Shown here one piece after another: positions 1 through 8,036 of a DNA stretch of 40,165 bases. The stretch comes from Elusimicrobiota bacterium (GTDB taxonomy: Bacteria; Elusimicrobiota; Elusimicrobia; UBA1565; UBA9628). How positions within the stretch are numbered: position 1 is the first letter of the stretch; each line of letters starts with the position of its first letter. A program made the position numbers and the translations under genes. The notes beneath the pieces were generated by a model that did not search any database, had not been told where the DNA came from, and saw only the letters and a list, made by a program, of their open reading frames with translations. The stretch covers positions 1 through 40,165 of the forward strand of contig JAQTNG010000005.1 in NCBI GenBank assembly GCA_028714015.1, given 5' to 3'.

Positions 1-177
1 TACAGGATTCTCTTCCTCTCCGGCCTCACCCAGACCGAGGCGCTGGCCCAGCTGAAGGCCGGCGGCAAGCCCGACCCGATCGTCCAGGAGTGGATCGACT
101 TCATCGAGTCCGCGGGCAAGCGCGGCTATATGCGCCCGGCCGTCGGCGCGACGGAGCTCGAAGAGGCCGCGGCCTAA
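1..177 (+). CDS. lpxA: LpxA, UDP-N-acetylglucosamine O-acyltransferase (3' end only)
   Basis: Only the last 58 codons are in the window, ending at TAA 175-177. The translation begins YRILFLSGLT and continues with a helical tail containing a WIDFIESAGKRG segment. This matches the C-terminal helical domain that follows the left-handed beta-helix of LpxA (compare YRILFRSGL and FIxFIxxSKRG in the family). LpxA adds the first 3-hydroxyacyl chain to UDP-GlcNAc, the first step of lipid A synthesis, in the cytoplasm. The next gene, lpxI, starts 3 bases after the stop, and lpxB follows two genes later, which supports the call. The catalytic and chain-length-determining residues lie outside the window, so acyl and sugar specificity cannot be read. 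Confidence 0.85.
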   Translation, partial: YRILFLSGLTQTEALAQLKAGGKPDPIVQEWIDFIESAGKRGYMRPAVGATELEEAAA

Positions 178-180
178 TAC

Positions 181-1023
181 ATGGGAACGGAGCCGCTGGG
201 ACTCATCGCCGGCTCCGGCCGTTTCCCGTTTCTCGTCGCCGAGGAGGCGCAGCGCCGCGGCGTGCCCGTCGTGGCGTTGGGCATCCCCGGGGTCACCGAC
301 CCCGGGCTCGAGGCCGTCGCGGGCGGCCTGACCTGGTTCAAGCTCGGCCAGATCGACGCTCCCATCAAGGCGATGAAGGACGCCGGCGTGCGCCGGGTCG
401 TGATGGCCGGCAAGGTGCAGCACGTGTCCCTGTTCGGCGGGGTGATGCCGGACTGGCGCGCGGCGAAGGTCCTTCTCTCGCTCAAGGACAAGCGCACGGA
501 CACGATTCTGAAGGCGGTCGTCGATGAATTCGCGAAAGACGGCCTCGAGTTCGTGTCCTCCGCGCTGTACCTCGAGCATCTGCTCGCGCCGGTCGGCCCG
601 CTCACGAAGAGAGCGTTCACCGTCGAGGAACGGGCCGACGCGATGATCGGCTGGCGCGCGGCCAAGGCCGTCGCGGGCTTCGACATCGGACAGACCGTCG
701 TCGTGCAGGGCGCGGCGATCGTCGCCGTCGAGGGGATGGAGGGCACGGACGCCTGCGTCGCGCGCGCGGCCGCTCTCGCCCGCACGCAGGGCAAGGAGGC
801 CGCGCTCGTCGTCGTCAAGGTCGCAAAACCGAAGCAGGATTTCCGCTTCGATCTGCCCGTGGTCGGCCTCGACACGCTCATCAGCTTTAAAGCCGCGGGC
901 GTGAAGGCCATCGCGCTTGAAGCCGGATCCACTTTGATCTTCGACAGAGATCGCTTCGCGATTAACGCCGACGCCGCCGGCATCGCCGTCGCCGGCTTTC
1001 CCCCGGAGGGGCCAATTTCATGA
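181..1023 (+). CDS. lpxI: LpxI, UDP-2,3-diacylglucosamine pyrophosphatase
   Basis: This 280-residue protein has the LpxI (DUF1009) layout. An N-terminal domain opens with GLIAGSGRFPFLVA. A C-terminal domain carries the FDLPVVGLDT segment around residues 223-232 and ends with an INADAAGIAVAGFP motif. The Asp of the DLPVVG motif (about residue 224) corresponds to the catalytic Asp reported in Caulobacter LpxI. The enzyme hydrolyses UDP-2,3-diacylglucosamine to lipid X and UMP and replaces LpxH in many bacteria. Length is normal for the family. The ATG lies 3 bases after the lpxA stop, and the stop overlaps the next start (ATGA at 1020-1023), so the genes are translationally coupled. Confidence 0.93.
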   Translation: MGTEPLGLIAGSGRFPFLVAEEAQRRGVPVVALGIPGVTDPGLEAVAGGLTWFKLGQIDAPIKAMKDAGVRRVVMAGKVQHVSLFGGVMPDWRAAKVLLSLKDKRTDTILKAVVDEFAKDGLEFVSSALYLEHLLAPVGPLTKRAFTVEERADAMIGWRAAKAVAGFDIGQTVVVQGAAIVAVEGMEGTDACVARAAALARTQGKEAALVVVKVAKPKQDFRFDLPVVGLDTLISFKAAGVKAIALEAGSTLIFDRDRFAINADAAGIAVAGFPPEGPIS

Positions 1024-2063
1024 CCGAGACCTCGAAGATCCGCATCGCCGTCATCGGCGCGGGCAAGATGGGCACCCATCACGCGCGCGCGCTGTCGAAG
1101 CTCCCCGACGTCGAGCTCGTCGGCGTCTGCGACACCAACGTCTGGAAGGCCCAGCTCGCGGCCTGGCAGTCGAACACCGTCGCGGTGCGCGACTATAAGG
1201 ACGTGCTGCCTCGCGTGGACGCGGTGATCGTGGCGGTGCCCACGCCCCTGCACTACGAGGTCGGCAAGGCCGTGCTCGGCGCCGGCGCGCACTGCCTCAT
1301 CGAGAAGCCGCTCGCCTCCTCCGTGGAAGAGGCGAAGGAGCTGCTGGCGCTGTCCGAGGCCAAGGAGGTCATCCTCCAGGTCGGTCACATCGAGCGCTTC
1401 AATCCCGCCGTGCTCGAGGCGGTCAAGCACATCCGCGACCCGCGCTACATCACCGTCGAGCGTCTCGGCCCCTACGATCCGCGCATGAGCCACATCGGCG
1501 TCGTCATGGATCTGATGATTCACGACCTCGACATACTGCTTACCTTGGTGGGCTCCGAGGTCGAGAGCATCGAGGCCCTGGGCGCGAACCTGCTGTCCGG
1601 CCACGAGGACATCGCCAACGTGCGCGTGCGCTTCAAGACCGGCTGCGTGGCCGACCTGACCGCGAGCCGCATCTCCCTGACCAAGAGCCGGAAGCTGCGG
1701 GCGTTTCAAAAAGACTCGTACATCTCGCTCGACTACGGCAACACCGCGCTCAAGGTCTACCGCAAGAAGGCGCCGGTGATCAAGAGCCTCAAGGACGTCG
1801 AGTACCTGAGCCCGAAGCTGTCCTCGACCGACCCGCTGCGCAACGAGCACCAGCACTTCCTCGACTGCATCCGCCACAACCGCAAGCCCTGGCCGAGCGG
1901 CGAACGCGGCGTCGAGGCCCTGAAGCTCGCCCTTCAGATCTCGGAGGAGCTGGAGCGCTACGAGCTCTCGGGCCACGCGGGCTCGCGCTCGCTGATACCC
2001 AGCTGGGCCCAGGACCTGGGCAAGCTCGCCAAATCCGTGGGCAAAGACATTCTACGCAGTTGA
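1020..2063 (+). CDS. Gfo/Idh/MocA-family NAD(P)-dependent oxidoreductase, possibly GnnA-like
   Basis: This 347-residue protein has an N-terminal Rossmann fold with the dinucleotide motif VIGAGKMGTHHA (about residues 11-22). The family EKP motif (IEKPLASS, Lys96) follows, then GHIERFNPAV and an MIHDLDIL segment holding the catalytic-region Asp/His. The C-terminal half is the usual beta-sheet substrate domain. It lies between lpxI and lpxB with a 4-base overlap upstream, so it is very probably in the lipid A operon. In Leptospira and Acidithiobacillus, GnnA of this family oxidises UDP-GlcNAc at C3 and GnnB transaminates it, giving a diamino sugar for LpxA. No gnnB-like aminotransferase is visible here, so the GnnA role is inference; another sugar dehydrogenase is possible. 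Confidence 0.85.
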   Translation: MTETSKIRIAVIGAGKMGTHHARALSKLPDVELVGVCDTNVWKAQLAAWQSNTVAVRDYKDVLPRVDAVIVAVPTPLHYEVGKAVLGAGAHCLIEKPLASSVEEAKELLALSEAKEVILQVGHIERFNPAVLEAVKHIRDPRYITVERLGPYDPRMSHIGVVMDLMIHDLDILLTLVGSEVESIEALGANLLSGHEDIANVRVRFKTGCVADLTASRISLTKSRKLRAFQKDSYISLDYGNTALKVYRKKAPVIKSLKDVEYLSPKLSSTDPLRNEHQHFLDCIRHNRKPWPSGERGVEALKLALQISEELERYELSGHAGSRSLIPSWAQDLGKLAKSVGKDILRS

Positions 2064-2080
2064 GCAAAGAAGTCATCCGT

Positions 2081-2102
2081 AAAATTCCACCGGTGGAATT
2101 TT
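2081..2102. repeat. 22-bp perfect palindrome just upstream of lpxB
   Basis: The left half AAAATTCCACC (2081-2091) is followed without a gap by its exact reverse complement GGTGGAATTTT (2092-2102). It is AT-richer than its surroundings. It lies between the oxidoreductase stop (2063) and the probable lpxB ATG at 2120, so it is likely in the intercistronic leader. It could be an operator or an mRNA hairpin that tunes lpxB translation. There is no T-tract beyond the stem, so a Rho-independent terminator is unlikely. Confidence 0.6.
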
Positions 2103-2119
2103 GCGGACAACTCAGAGCA

Positions 2120-3238
2120 ATGCAACCGAAACTCTTTCTCGTCGTCGCGGGCGATCCCTCCGGGGATCTCCACGCCTCGAACCTGATTGTGGCGCTCAAG
2201 CGCCGGGACCCGTCCGTCCGCGTCGCCGCGGTCGGCGGCCCGCTGTGCCGGGCCGTCGCCGACGAGTTTCTCGAGGACCTCGCCTCGAGGGGCGTCACCG
2301 GCTTCCTCGAGCCGGCCTTGAAGATACCCTTCCTCTTCAAGCTGGCTTCGCGCCTTCGCGACTTCGTGGTTCAACGCCGCCCCGCCGCGCTGATCTGCGT
2401 GGACTACTACGGGTTCAACCGGCGCATACTCCCGTTCGCCAAGGGCGCCGGCATACCCGCCTTCTACTTCGTCAGCCCCCAGGTGTGGGCGTCCCGCCCC
2501 GGCCGGATCAAGGTGCTCAAGCGATTCGTCGATAAGATGTTGGTCATCTTCCCGTTCGAGGAAAAGCTGTATCGCGACGCGGGCGTCCCCGCCGAATTCG
2601 TCGGTCATCCCTTGCTCGATTTGATCCCCGAGCCGAAGGCGAGGGCCGCCGTTTCTTCGCCGATCGTCGGCCTTCTGCCGGGAAGCCGGTCTTCCGAAAT
2701 ACACCGCCATCTGCCGGTCTTCTTTGAAGCCTTCCGAGCTCTGCGCGCGAAGCGCCCCGCGCTCCAAGGCCTCCTGTTCGCATCCGCGAACCAGGACGAC
2801 GCCGCCTTCGGGACTCTCCCCGACGGCGTCAAGCTCGTTCGCGAGCACGACTACGCGCTCCGTTCGACTTTGGATCTGGCCATCTGCTCGTCGGGCACGG
2901 CGACGCTCGAGAACGCCTTGCTCGGCGTTCCGATGGTCGTCGTCTACAAGCTGTCCTGGCCGACCTACGCCATCGCGCGAGCCCTGGTGAACGTCAAGCA
3001 CATCGCGATGGCGAATCTGCTCGCCGGCAAGACCGTGGTTCCCGAATTGATCCAGCGCGACGCCACCGCCGGCCGCGTCGCCGCCGAAGCCGCCGCCGTC
3101 CTCGATCATCCGGACCACGCCGCGTCCGTCCGCGCCGAGCTCCTGAAGGTCCGCCGCTCGCTGGGCGAGCCGGGCGCCGCCGACCGCGCGGCTCTCGCCG
3201 TCCTGGCCGGCGCGGCGAGCGAGGCACGGAGCCCATGA
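2120..3238 (+). CDS. lpxB: LpxB, lipid-A-disaccharide synthase
   Basis: LpxB is a GT19 glycosyltransferase that joins UDP-2,3-diacylglucosamine and lipid X into the lipid A disaccharide at the inner membrane. From ATG 2120 the protein has 372 residues, a normal length, and opens MQPKLFLVVAGDPSGDLHAS; the AGxxSGD motif is the LpxB signature. Further family segments are CVDYYGFN, YFVSPQVWASRPGR, FVGHPLLD, LLPGSRSSEI and SSGTATLENALLGVPMVV. An in-frame TTG at 2060 overlaps the upstream stop and would add 20 residues. I prefer ATG 2120 because the family starts there and because the extension would run through the 22-bp palindrome. The stop overlaps the exporter start (ATGA 3235-3238). Confidence 0.93.
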   Translation: MQPKLFLVVAGDPSGDLHASNLIVALKRRDPSVRVAAVGGPLCRAVADEFLEDLASRGVTGFLEPALKIPFLFKLASRLRDFVVQRRPAALICVDYYGFNRRILPFAKGAGIPAFYFVSPQVWASRPGRIKVLKRFVDKMLVIFPFEEKLYRDAGVPAEFVGHPLLDLIPEPKARAAVSSPIVGLLPGSRSSEIHRHLPVFFEAFRALRAKRPALQGLLFASANQDDAAFGTLPDGVKLVREHDYALRSTLDLAICSSGTATLENALLGVPMVVVYKLSWPTYAIARALVNVKHIAMANLLAGKTVVPELIQRDATAGRVAAEAAAVLDHPDHAASVRAELLKVRRSLGEPGAADRAALAVLAGAASEARSP

Positions 3239-4977
3239 CCGTTCGCCGGCGCCTCGCGCGCTACGTCAAGCCCTATCTCCCCCGCTTCGGCTGGGCCTGC
3301 CTCGCGATGATCGCCGTCTCGGCGTTCAACGGCCTGGGGATACTCCTGCTCAAGCCGATCGTCGACGAGGTTTTCATCGCGAAGGACATCCGCATGCTGG
3401 CCTTGGCGGTGGCGGTCGTGCCGCTGCTCGTGGCGCTCAAGGCCGTCGCGTCCTACATCCAGAACTACCTGATGAGCTGGATCGGCCAGCGCGTGAGCCA
3501 GCAGATCCGCGAGGACCTGTTCCGGCACCTTCATCTGCTTCCCCTGGAATTCTATTCGGGTCTGCGCGGCGCCGACGTGCTGTCGCGCGTGACCGGGGAC
3601 CTGACGCTCGCGCAGGCCGCGCTGACGACCTTGCCGGTCTACCTGATCCGGGACAGCCTGACCACGGTGTTCCTCGTCGCGTCCCTGCTCAAGCTCGACT
3701 GGCGCCTCGCCCTGCTGACCGTGTTCGGCTCGCCGTTGTCGTTGGCGGCGCTGTGGGTGCTCTCCCGCAAGATGCGCGACGCCAGCCGCCAGTCGCAGAT
3801 CGCCGTCGACCGCCTGCACCACCGCTTCCAGGAGAGCGTGCAGGGCATGATGACGGTGAAGGCCTTCAACTACGAGGAGGGCGCCACCGAGAAGTTCCAG
3901 GAGGAGAACGAGTCCTTCTTCCAGCCGATGATGCGCTACCTGCGCGCCACCGCGCTGATGAACCCCCTGCTCGAGATCGGAGCCTCGGTCATCGTCGCCG
4001 CCGTCATCTGGTTCGGGGGCCGCGAAGTGATCCGCGGGCGCATGACGCCGGGCGCCTTTTTCGCCTTCATGGGCGCCATGCTCGCCGCCTACGCGCCGAT
4101 CAAGAACCTCGCCCGCGTCAACGCCGAGGGGCAGCGCGCCTGGGCCTCGGCCGAGCGCCTGTTCCAGCTCCTCGACGAAAGGACGGCCGTGCCCCGCAAG
4201 CGGATGCCCGCCTTCAAGCACCTCCAATCGAGCGTCCGGCTCGAGGGCGTGGGCTTCCGCTACCCCGGCTCGCGCGCCTGGGCGCTGCGCGGCCTCAGCC
4301 TCGAGATTCCGAAGGGCGCGCGCACGGCGATCGTCGGCCCGAACGGCTGCGGCAAGACGACGGTCACGAAGCTTCTCCTGCGCCTGCATGATCCGATCGA
4401 GGGCCGCATCACCTTCGACGGCGTGGACGCCCGCGAGCTCGACGCGTCCTCGATCCGCGCCCGCGTGGGCCTCGTCTCCGCCGACGCCGTGCTGTTCAAC
4501 GACACCGTCTTCCAGAACCTGGCGCTCGGCCGCAAGGTCGTGACCCTCTCCGAGGTCGAGCGCGCGGTGCGCTCCGTCGGGGCCGAGGACTTCGTGGCCG
4601 CGCTGCCCGAGGGCTACCAGACGACGCTCGGCGACTGGGGATTTTCCCTCTCCTCCGGACAGCGGCAAAAACTCGCGATCGCGCGCATGCTGCTCAAGGA
4701 TCCCGAGATCGTCGTCCTCGACGAGGCGACCGCGCACATCGACGGCCCGGCACGCGAGGAGATCCTCGCGGTGCTCAACCGGGCGCTCGCGGGGCGCACG
4801 GTCGTCACGATCGCCCACGACCTGGCCTCGGTCGCGCCGGCGGACAAGATCTTCGTGCTCAACAACGGGGGCCTGGCCGAGTCCGGCACCCACGCCGAGC
4901 TGATGGCGAACCGGGGCCTGTACCGCCGGCTGTTCGAACTGCAGAGCGTCGCACGCGATTCCGCCGAGGCACCATGA
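3235..4977 (+). CDS. MsbA-like ABC exporter (fused membrane and ATPase domains)
   Basis: This 580-residue half-transporter has an N-terminal six-helix ABC exporter domain (about residues 15-310) and a C-terminal ATPase. Walker A is GPNGCGKTT with Lys374, the signature is LSSGQ at 472-476, Walker B ends at Asp496-Glu497, and the switch His is at 528. All motifs are intact, so it should be an active homodimeric exporter. Length and order match MsbA, which flips lipid A-core across the inner membrane. Its position directly after lpxB, with a 4-base overlap, supports lipid A as cargo. The family also includes peptide and drug exporters that are hard to separate by sequence, so I leave out the gene symbol. 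Confidence 0.88.
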   Translation: MTVRRRLARYVKPYLPRFGWACLAMIAVSAFNGLGILLLKPIVDEVFIAKDIRMLALAVAVVPLLVALKAVASYIQNYLMSWIGQRVSQQIREDLFRHLHLLPLEFYSGLRGADVLSRVTGDLTLAQAALTTLPVYLIRDSLTTVFLVASLLKLDWRLALLTVFGSPLSLAALWVLSRKMRDASRQSQIAVDRLHHRFQESVQGMMTVKAFNYEEGATEKFQEENESFFQPMMRYLRATALMNPLLEIGASVIVAAVIWFGGREVIRGRMTPGAFFAFMGAMLAAYAPIKNLARVNAEGQRAWASAERLFQLLDERTAVPRKRMPAFKHLQSSVRLEGVGFRYPGSRAWALRGLSLEIPKGARTAIVGPNGCGKTTVTKLLLRLHDPIEGRITFDGVDARELDASSIRARVGLVSADAVLFNDTVFQNLALGRKVVTLSEVERAVRSVGAEDFVAALPEGYQTTLGDWGFSLSSGQRQKLAIARMLLKDPEIVVLDEATAHIDGPAREEILAVLNRALAGRTVVTIAHDLASVAPADKIFVLNNGGLAESGTHAELMANRGLYRRLFELQSVARDSAEAP

Positions 4978-6419
4978 TCACCAAAGAAGCCCTGCTCGCC
5001 AAATTCACCGCCTACTCGCCGCACGTGGACCCGATCGCGCTCGAGCTCGCCTGGGACTTCGCGGAGAAGGTGCACGTCCATCAGGCGCGCGCCTCCGGCG
5101 AGCATTACCTGACTCATTGTGCGGCTGTAGCTGAGTCCCTTATAGAATGGCGCATGGACCTGCCCACGGTGTGCGCCGGGCTGCTGCACGACACGATCGA
5201 GGACACCGCGACGACCGAGATGCAGCTGCGCGCCGAGTTCGGCGAGGAGATCGCCATGCTCGTCATGGGGGTCACTAAGCTCGACGCCCTCAAGTTCGAG
5301 TCGCGCGACGAGGCGCAGGCCGAGAACTGGCGCAAGATGCTGCTCGCGACCGCGCAGGACATCCGCGTCATCGTGGTCAAGCTCGCCGACCGCCTGCACA
5401 ACATGAAGACGCTCAATTTCCTCAAGCGCGAGAAGCAGGAGCGCATCGCCGCGGAGACGATGGCGCTGTACGCTCCGCTCGCGCACCGCCTGGGCATGTT
5501 CAAGCTCAAGGGCGAACTCGAGGACCTGGCCTTCAAGTACCTGCATCCCGAGGAGCACCTCGAGCTCTCGCAGAAGGTCGCGGCCCTGGTCGCCGGCAGC
5601 GAGAAGAACCTCGCGGAGACCCGCGCGTCCATCGAGAAGGTGCTCGCCGGCACGAACATCCCCTGCCGCATCCTCGCGCGCAGCAAGACGCTCTGGTCGA
5701 TCTACGGCAAGATGGAGCGGCAGCAGAAGCCCTTCGAGGACATTCAAGACGCCCTGGGCGTCCGCTTAATAACCGACACCGTGGCCAACTGCTACGCGCT
5801 GCTCGGCATCATCCACACCAACTTCAAGCCCGTGGCGGGCTCCTTCACCGACTACATTTCAACCCCTAAACTTAACTTATACCGGTCGCTTCATACGACG
5901 ATCGTCAGCCCGACCGGCGAGTTCGTCGAGATTCAGATCCGCACCGAGGAGATGCACCGCTCCTCCGAGTACGGCATCGCGGCGCACTGGCGCTACAAGA
6001 CCGGCGAGTCCGCCCGCGACGCCCACATGGAGGAGAAGCTCAACTGGCTGCGGCAATGGATGGAGTGGCTGCAGGACCTGAACTCCCCGCGCGAGTTCCT
6101 CGACAGCCTCAAGACGGACCTGGAGTTCGACCAGGTCTTCGTCTTCACGCCCGCCGGAGAGGTGAAGGTCCTTCCGGCCGGGGCCACGCCGCTGGACTTC
6201 GCGTTCTCCGTGCACACGGCGATCGGCTTCTCCTGCGTCGGCGCCCAGGTCAACAACAAGATGGTCAAGCTCGACCTGGCGCTCAAGTCGGGCGACATCT
6301 GCAAGATCATCACGAAGAAAGGCTCGATGCCGAAGAAGGACTGGCTCAACTACGCGAAGACCGCGCGCGCCCGCTCGAAGATCCGCCACTATCTCCGCGA
6401 GCAGGGGATCGTCGCGTGA
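4974..6419 (+). CDS. RelA/SpoT-family (p)ppGpp synthetase/hydrolase, short form without ACT domain
   Basis: This 481-residue protein has a metal-dependent HD hydrolase domain (about 1-190) with the HDTIEDT motif (His72, Asp73, Glu76, Asp77) intact. The synthetase domain (about 220-350) contains RSKTLWSIYGKM, FEDIQDALGVRLI, YRSLHTTI and EIQIRTEEMH...GIAAHWRYK. A TGS domain (about 388-450) includes VFTPAGEVKVLP and ATPLDFAFSVHTAIG. It then stops about 30 residues after TGS. Typical long Rel/SpoT proteins exceed 700 residues and end with helical, zinc-finger and ACT domains that are missing here. Both catalytic halves look functional. The 4-base overlap with the exporter places a stringent-response enzyme in the lipid A operon. 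Confidence 0.9.
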   Translation: MITKEALLAKFTAYSPHVDPIALELAWDFAEKVHVHQARASGEHYLTHCAAVAESLIEWRMDLPTVCAGLLHDTIEDTATTEMQLRAEFGEEIAMLVMGVTKLDALKFESRDEAQAENWRKMLLATAQDIRVIVVKLADRLHNMKTLNFLKREKQERIAAETMALYAPLAHRLGMFKLKGELEDLAFKYLHPEEHLELSQKVAALVAGSEKNLAETRASIEKVLAGTNIPCRILARSKTLWSIYGKMERQQKPFEDIQDALGVRLITDTVANCYALLGIIHTNFKPVAGSFTDYISTPKLNLYRSLHTTIVSPTGEFVEIQIRTEEMHRSSEYGIAAHWRYKTGESARDAHMEEKLNWLRQWMEWLQDLNSPREFLDSLKTDLEFDQVFVFTPAGEVKVLPAGATPLDFAFSVHTAIGFSCVGAQVNNKMVKLDLALKSGDICKIITKKGSMPKKDWLNYAKTARARSKIRHYLREQGIVA

Positions 6420-6886
6420 TCCGGCACGGGCTTCTCGCCTTGTTCATCCTCGCCGCGGCGGGCTGCTCCCGACAGGCGGGGCTCAACTACCGCCGCTGCC
6501 TGAAGCTGCGCGTGGGCATGACGCGCGAGCAGGTGTTCGCCGCGATGGGTCCGCCCGAGGAGACCTTCCCCTACGTCGAGGGCAAGTCCCTGCCTCACCT
6601 GAAGGGGCGCACCGCCTATGAGTGGAGCACCCCGGCCTCGATGCCCGCGCCGAACCGGGTCTCGTTCGACGACGCCTCCGGGAAGGCCGAGAGCATCCGC
6701 TGCGGCGACTCGGTTATCACCGCGGGCGTGTTCGTCGAGCCGCCCGCGCCCGCCGTCTCGACGGCGGCGGTTTACGGAGTGGAGATCGCGACCGCGACCG
6801 CGGCCGCCCCGCCCCCGCGAAGGCGCTCCCTGCGCGAAGGCGGCTCATCGAGCGCGCGATCCTCCGGACGGCCCCTGACCGAATGA
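6416..6886 (+). CDS. Lipoprotein with SmpA/OmlA (BamE-like) domain
   Basis: The GTG at 6416 overlaps the Rel stop codon, and the protein of 156 residues opens VIRHGLLALFILAAAGCS. This is a lipoprotein signal peptide with Cys17 as the probable lipidation site. Residues about 25-45 read LKLRVGMTREQVFAAMGPPEE, close to the LxxGMTxxQVxxxLGxP pattern of SmpA/OmlA-type outer membrane lipoproteins such as BamE. The last 40 residues are Ala/Pro/Arg-rich and probably disordered. A direct role in outer membrane assembly is not shown; many unrelated lipoproteins carry the same small fold. Its stop overlaps the next start (ATGA 6883-6886). Confidence 0.75.
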   Translation: MIRHGLLALFILAAAGCSRQAGLNYRRCLKLRVGMTREQVFAAMGPPEETFPYVEGKSLPHLKGRTAYEWSTPASMPAPNRVSFDDASGKAESIRCGDSVITAGVFVEPPAPAVSTAAVYGVEIATATAAAPPPRRRSLREGGSSSARSSGRPLTE

Positions 6887-7383
6887 AAATCGCGGCGCTC
6901 GTGATCCTGGCCGCGGCGCTCGCCGCCTGCGGAAAAACGCCCCCCAAGGCGCCGACGCCCGAAGCCGTGGGCGCCGAGCTGGCGACGTTCCCGCAGCTCC
7001 TCGTGCCGATCTCGAGCCAGACCTGGGCCGGGATGCAGGTGGCGGCCAAGATCAACGACCCGGGCCACGTGAACGCGAACCAATACCCGCATCCTTACGC
7101 GCACGGCTCGGTGCTCGTCGGCGGCCGGGAGACCGCCGTCATCGTCGCCTACACCGGCGTCTGGCTGGCGCCGGCCGCCGTTCCCCTGCAGCCGATGTCG
7201 GTCCAGCAGTTCCTGCGAACCTTCGGAGCCGATCCGGGGACCGACCTCGCGGGCGTGATCGCCCAGAAGGGCAACATCTTCTTCACGCGCGAGCAGCTGC
7301 CGGACGTCATCGGCGCGGCCAGAAAGTCCGGCGCCACCTCCGAGGACCTGCCTTACAGCATGGTCCGCGGCGCCGGGCGCTAG
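6883..7383 (+). CDS. Putative lipoprotein of unknown function
   Basis: The 166-residue product begins MKIAALVILAAALAACGKT, a lipoprotein signal peptide with lipobox LAAC (Cys16). The mature part is Pro-rich at first. It then contains a YPHPYAHGSVLVGGRETAVIVAYTG segment region and ends with a helical stretch. I do not recognise the family. ATG 6883 overlaps the previous stop, so it is probably the last gene of the lipid A/Rel operon. The reading frame ends at TAG 7381-7383 and faces a convergent gene 12 bases on. I see no clear terminator in between, only a short GC palindrome around the stop. Confidence 0.7.
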   Translation: MKIAALVILAAALAACGKTPPKAPTPEAVGAELATFPQLLVPISSQTWAGMQVAAKINDPGHVNANQYPHPYAHGSVLVGGRETAVIVAYTGVWLAPAAVPLQPMSVQQFLRTFGADPGTDLAGVIAQKGNIFFTREQLPDVIGAARKSGATSEDLPYSMVRGAGR

Positions 7384-7395
7384 CCTAGGCCGGGC

Positions 7396-7938
7396 TTAGT
7401 CCCAATCGTCGCCCTCGCCGCTCATGCGGACGAAACGGCTCTCGATCGCCTTCTCGCGGGAAGACTTCTTCTTGGCGATCTTCGCCCTGAGCTCGGCGAC
7501 GTGCTTCTCCATCTTCGCGAGCATGGCGGTTTCCATGGCGAGCTTCGCGTCGAACAGCTCTCCGAGCGTTTTCCGGAGGTCGGCCTTGGCCGCGGCCTTC
7601 TCCGAGTCCGAGCCCTGACGCAGGACCTTCGAGATTTCGCGCGTCTTCAGCTCGAGCTCGCGCGTCTTCTCGAACTTCTCCTTCATCTCGGGGTCCATGT
7701 CGCGCGGGCCGCGCGGGCCTTCCCCCGGCTCGCGGCCGACCATGCCCTCGCGCCGCTCGCGCGGGCCGCCGTCGCGATCGCCTCGGGCTTCTTCGCCGCC
7801 GTCATGATGCATGCGCTTGCGGACCTCGATGGTCTCCTCGTCGCCGTCCTTGCCCCCGTCCTGGGCCCGCGCCGCGAGCGGGAGCGCCGCCCAAACGGCG
7901 GCCAGGGCGGCCGCCAACGCCAGTCGAGAAAGTTTCAT
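7396..7938 (-). CDS. Small exported charged coiled-coil protein
   Basis: The 180-residue product starts MKLSRLALAAALAAVWAALP and has a signal peptide ending near AARAQDG (about residue 26). The mature protein opens with a Gly/Asp/Glu/Arg-rich low-complexity stretch. A long Lys/Glu/Ala helix follows (about 85-165) that should form a coiled coil. No enzyme motif is visible. An in-frame start 57 bases upstream gives an Arg-rich extension that would hide the signal peptide. I chose ATG 7938 because it has an AGGAGG ribosome-binding site 9 bases upstream (plus-strand 7948-7953) and a promoter just before that. Periplasmic chaperone-like or metal-binding roles are possible but not shown. Confidence 0.75.
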   Translation of the reverse strand: MKLSRLALAAALAAVWAALPLAARAQDGGKDGDEETIEVRKRMHHDGGEEARGDRDGGPRERREGMVGREPGEGPRGPRDMDPEMKEKFEKTRELELKTREISKVLRQGSDSEKAAAKADLRKTLGELFDAKLAMETAMLAKMEKHVAELRAKIAKKKSSREKAIESRFVRMSGEGDDWD

Positions 7939-7966
7939 GTCGAGGTTCCTCCTGAAGCGACGACTA

Positions 7967-7995
7967 AGGGTACCCCGCGAACGGATCGCCGTCAA
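7967..7995 (-). promoter_or_regulatory. Sigma70-type promoter of the small exported coiled-coil gene
   Basis: On the minus strand TTGACG (7990-7995) is followed by 17 bases and TACCCT (7967-7972). Transcription should start near 7960. That leaves a leader of about 22 bases containing AGGAGG before ATG 7938. Unlike many promoters in this window, this one gives a normal leadered mRNA. Confidence 0.6.
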
Positions 7996-8036
7996 TGGCC
8001 GTTATGTCACAGGTTGACGGGCATGGCCGGCTGTCC

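Noticed and set aside
7376-7395. Short GC palindrome around the stop at 7383 as a terminator
   Set aside because: The stem is short and there is no T-tract on either strand.
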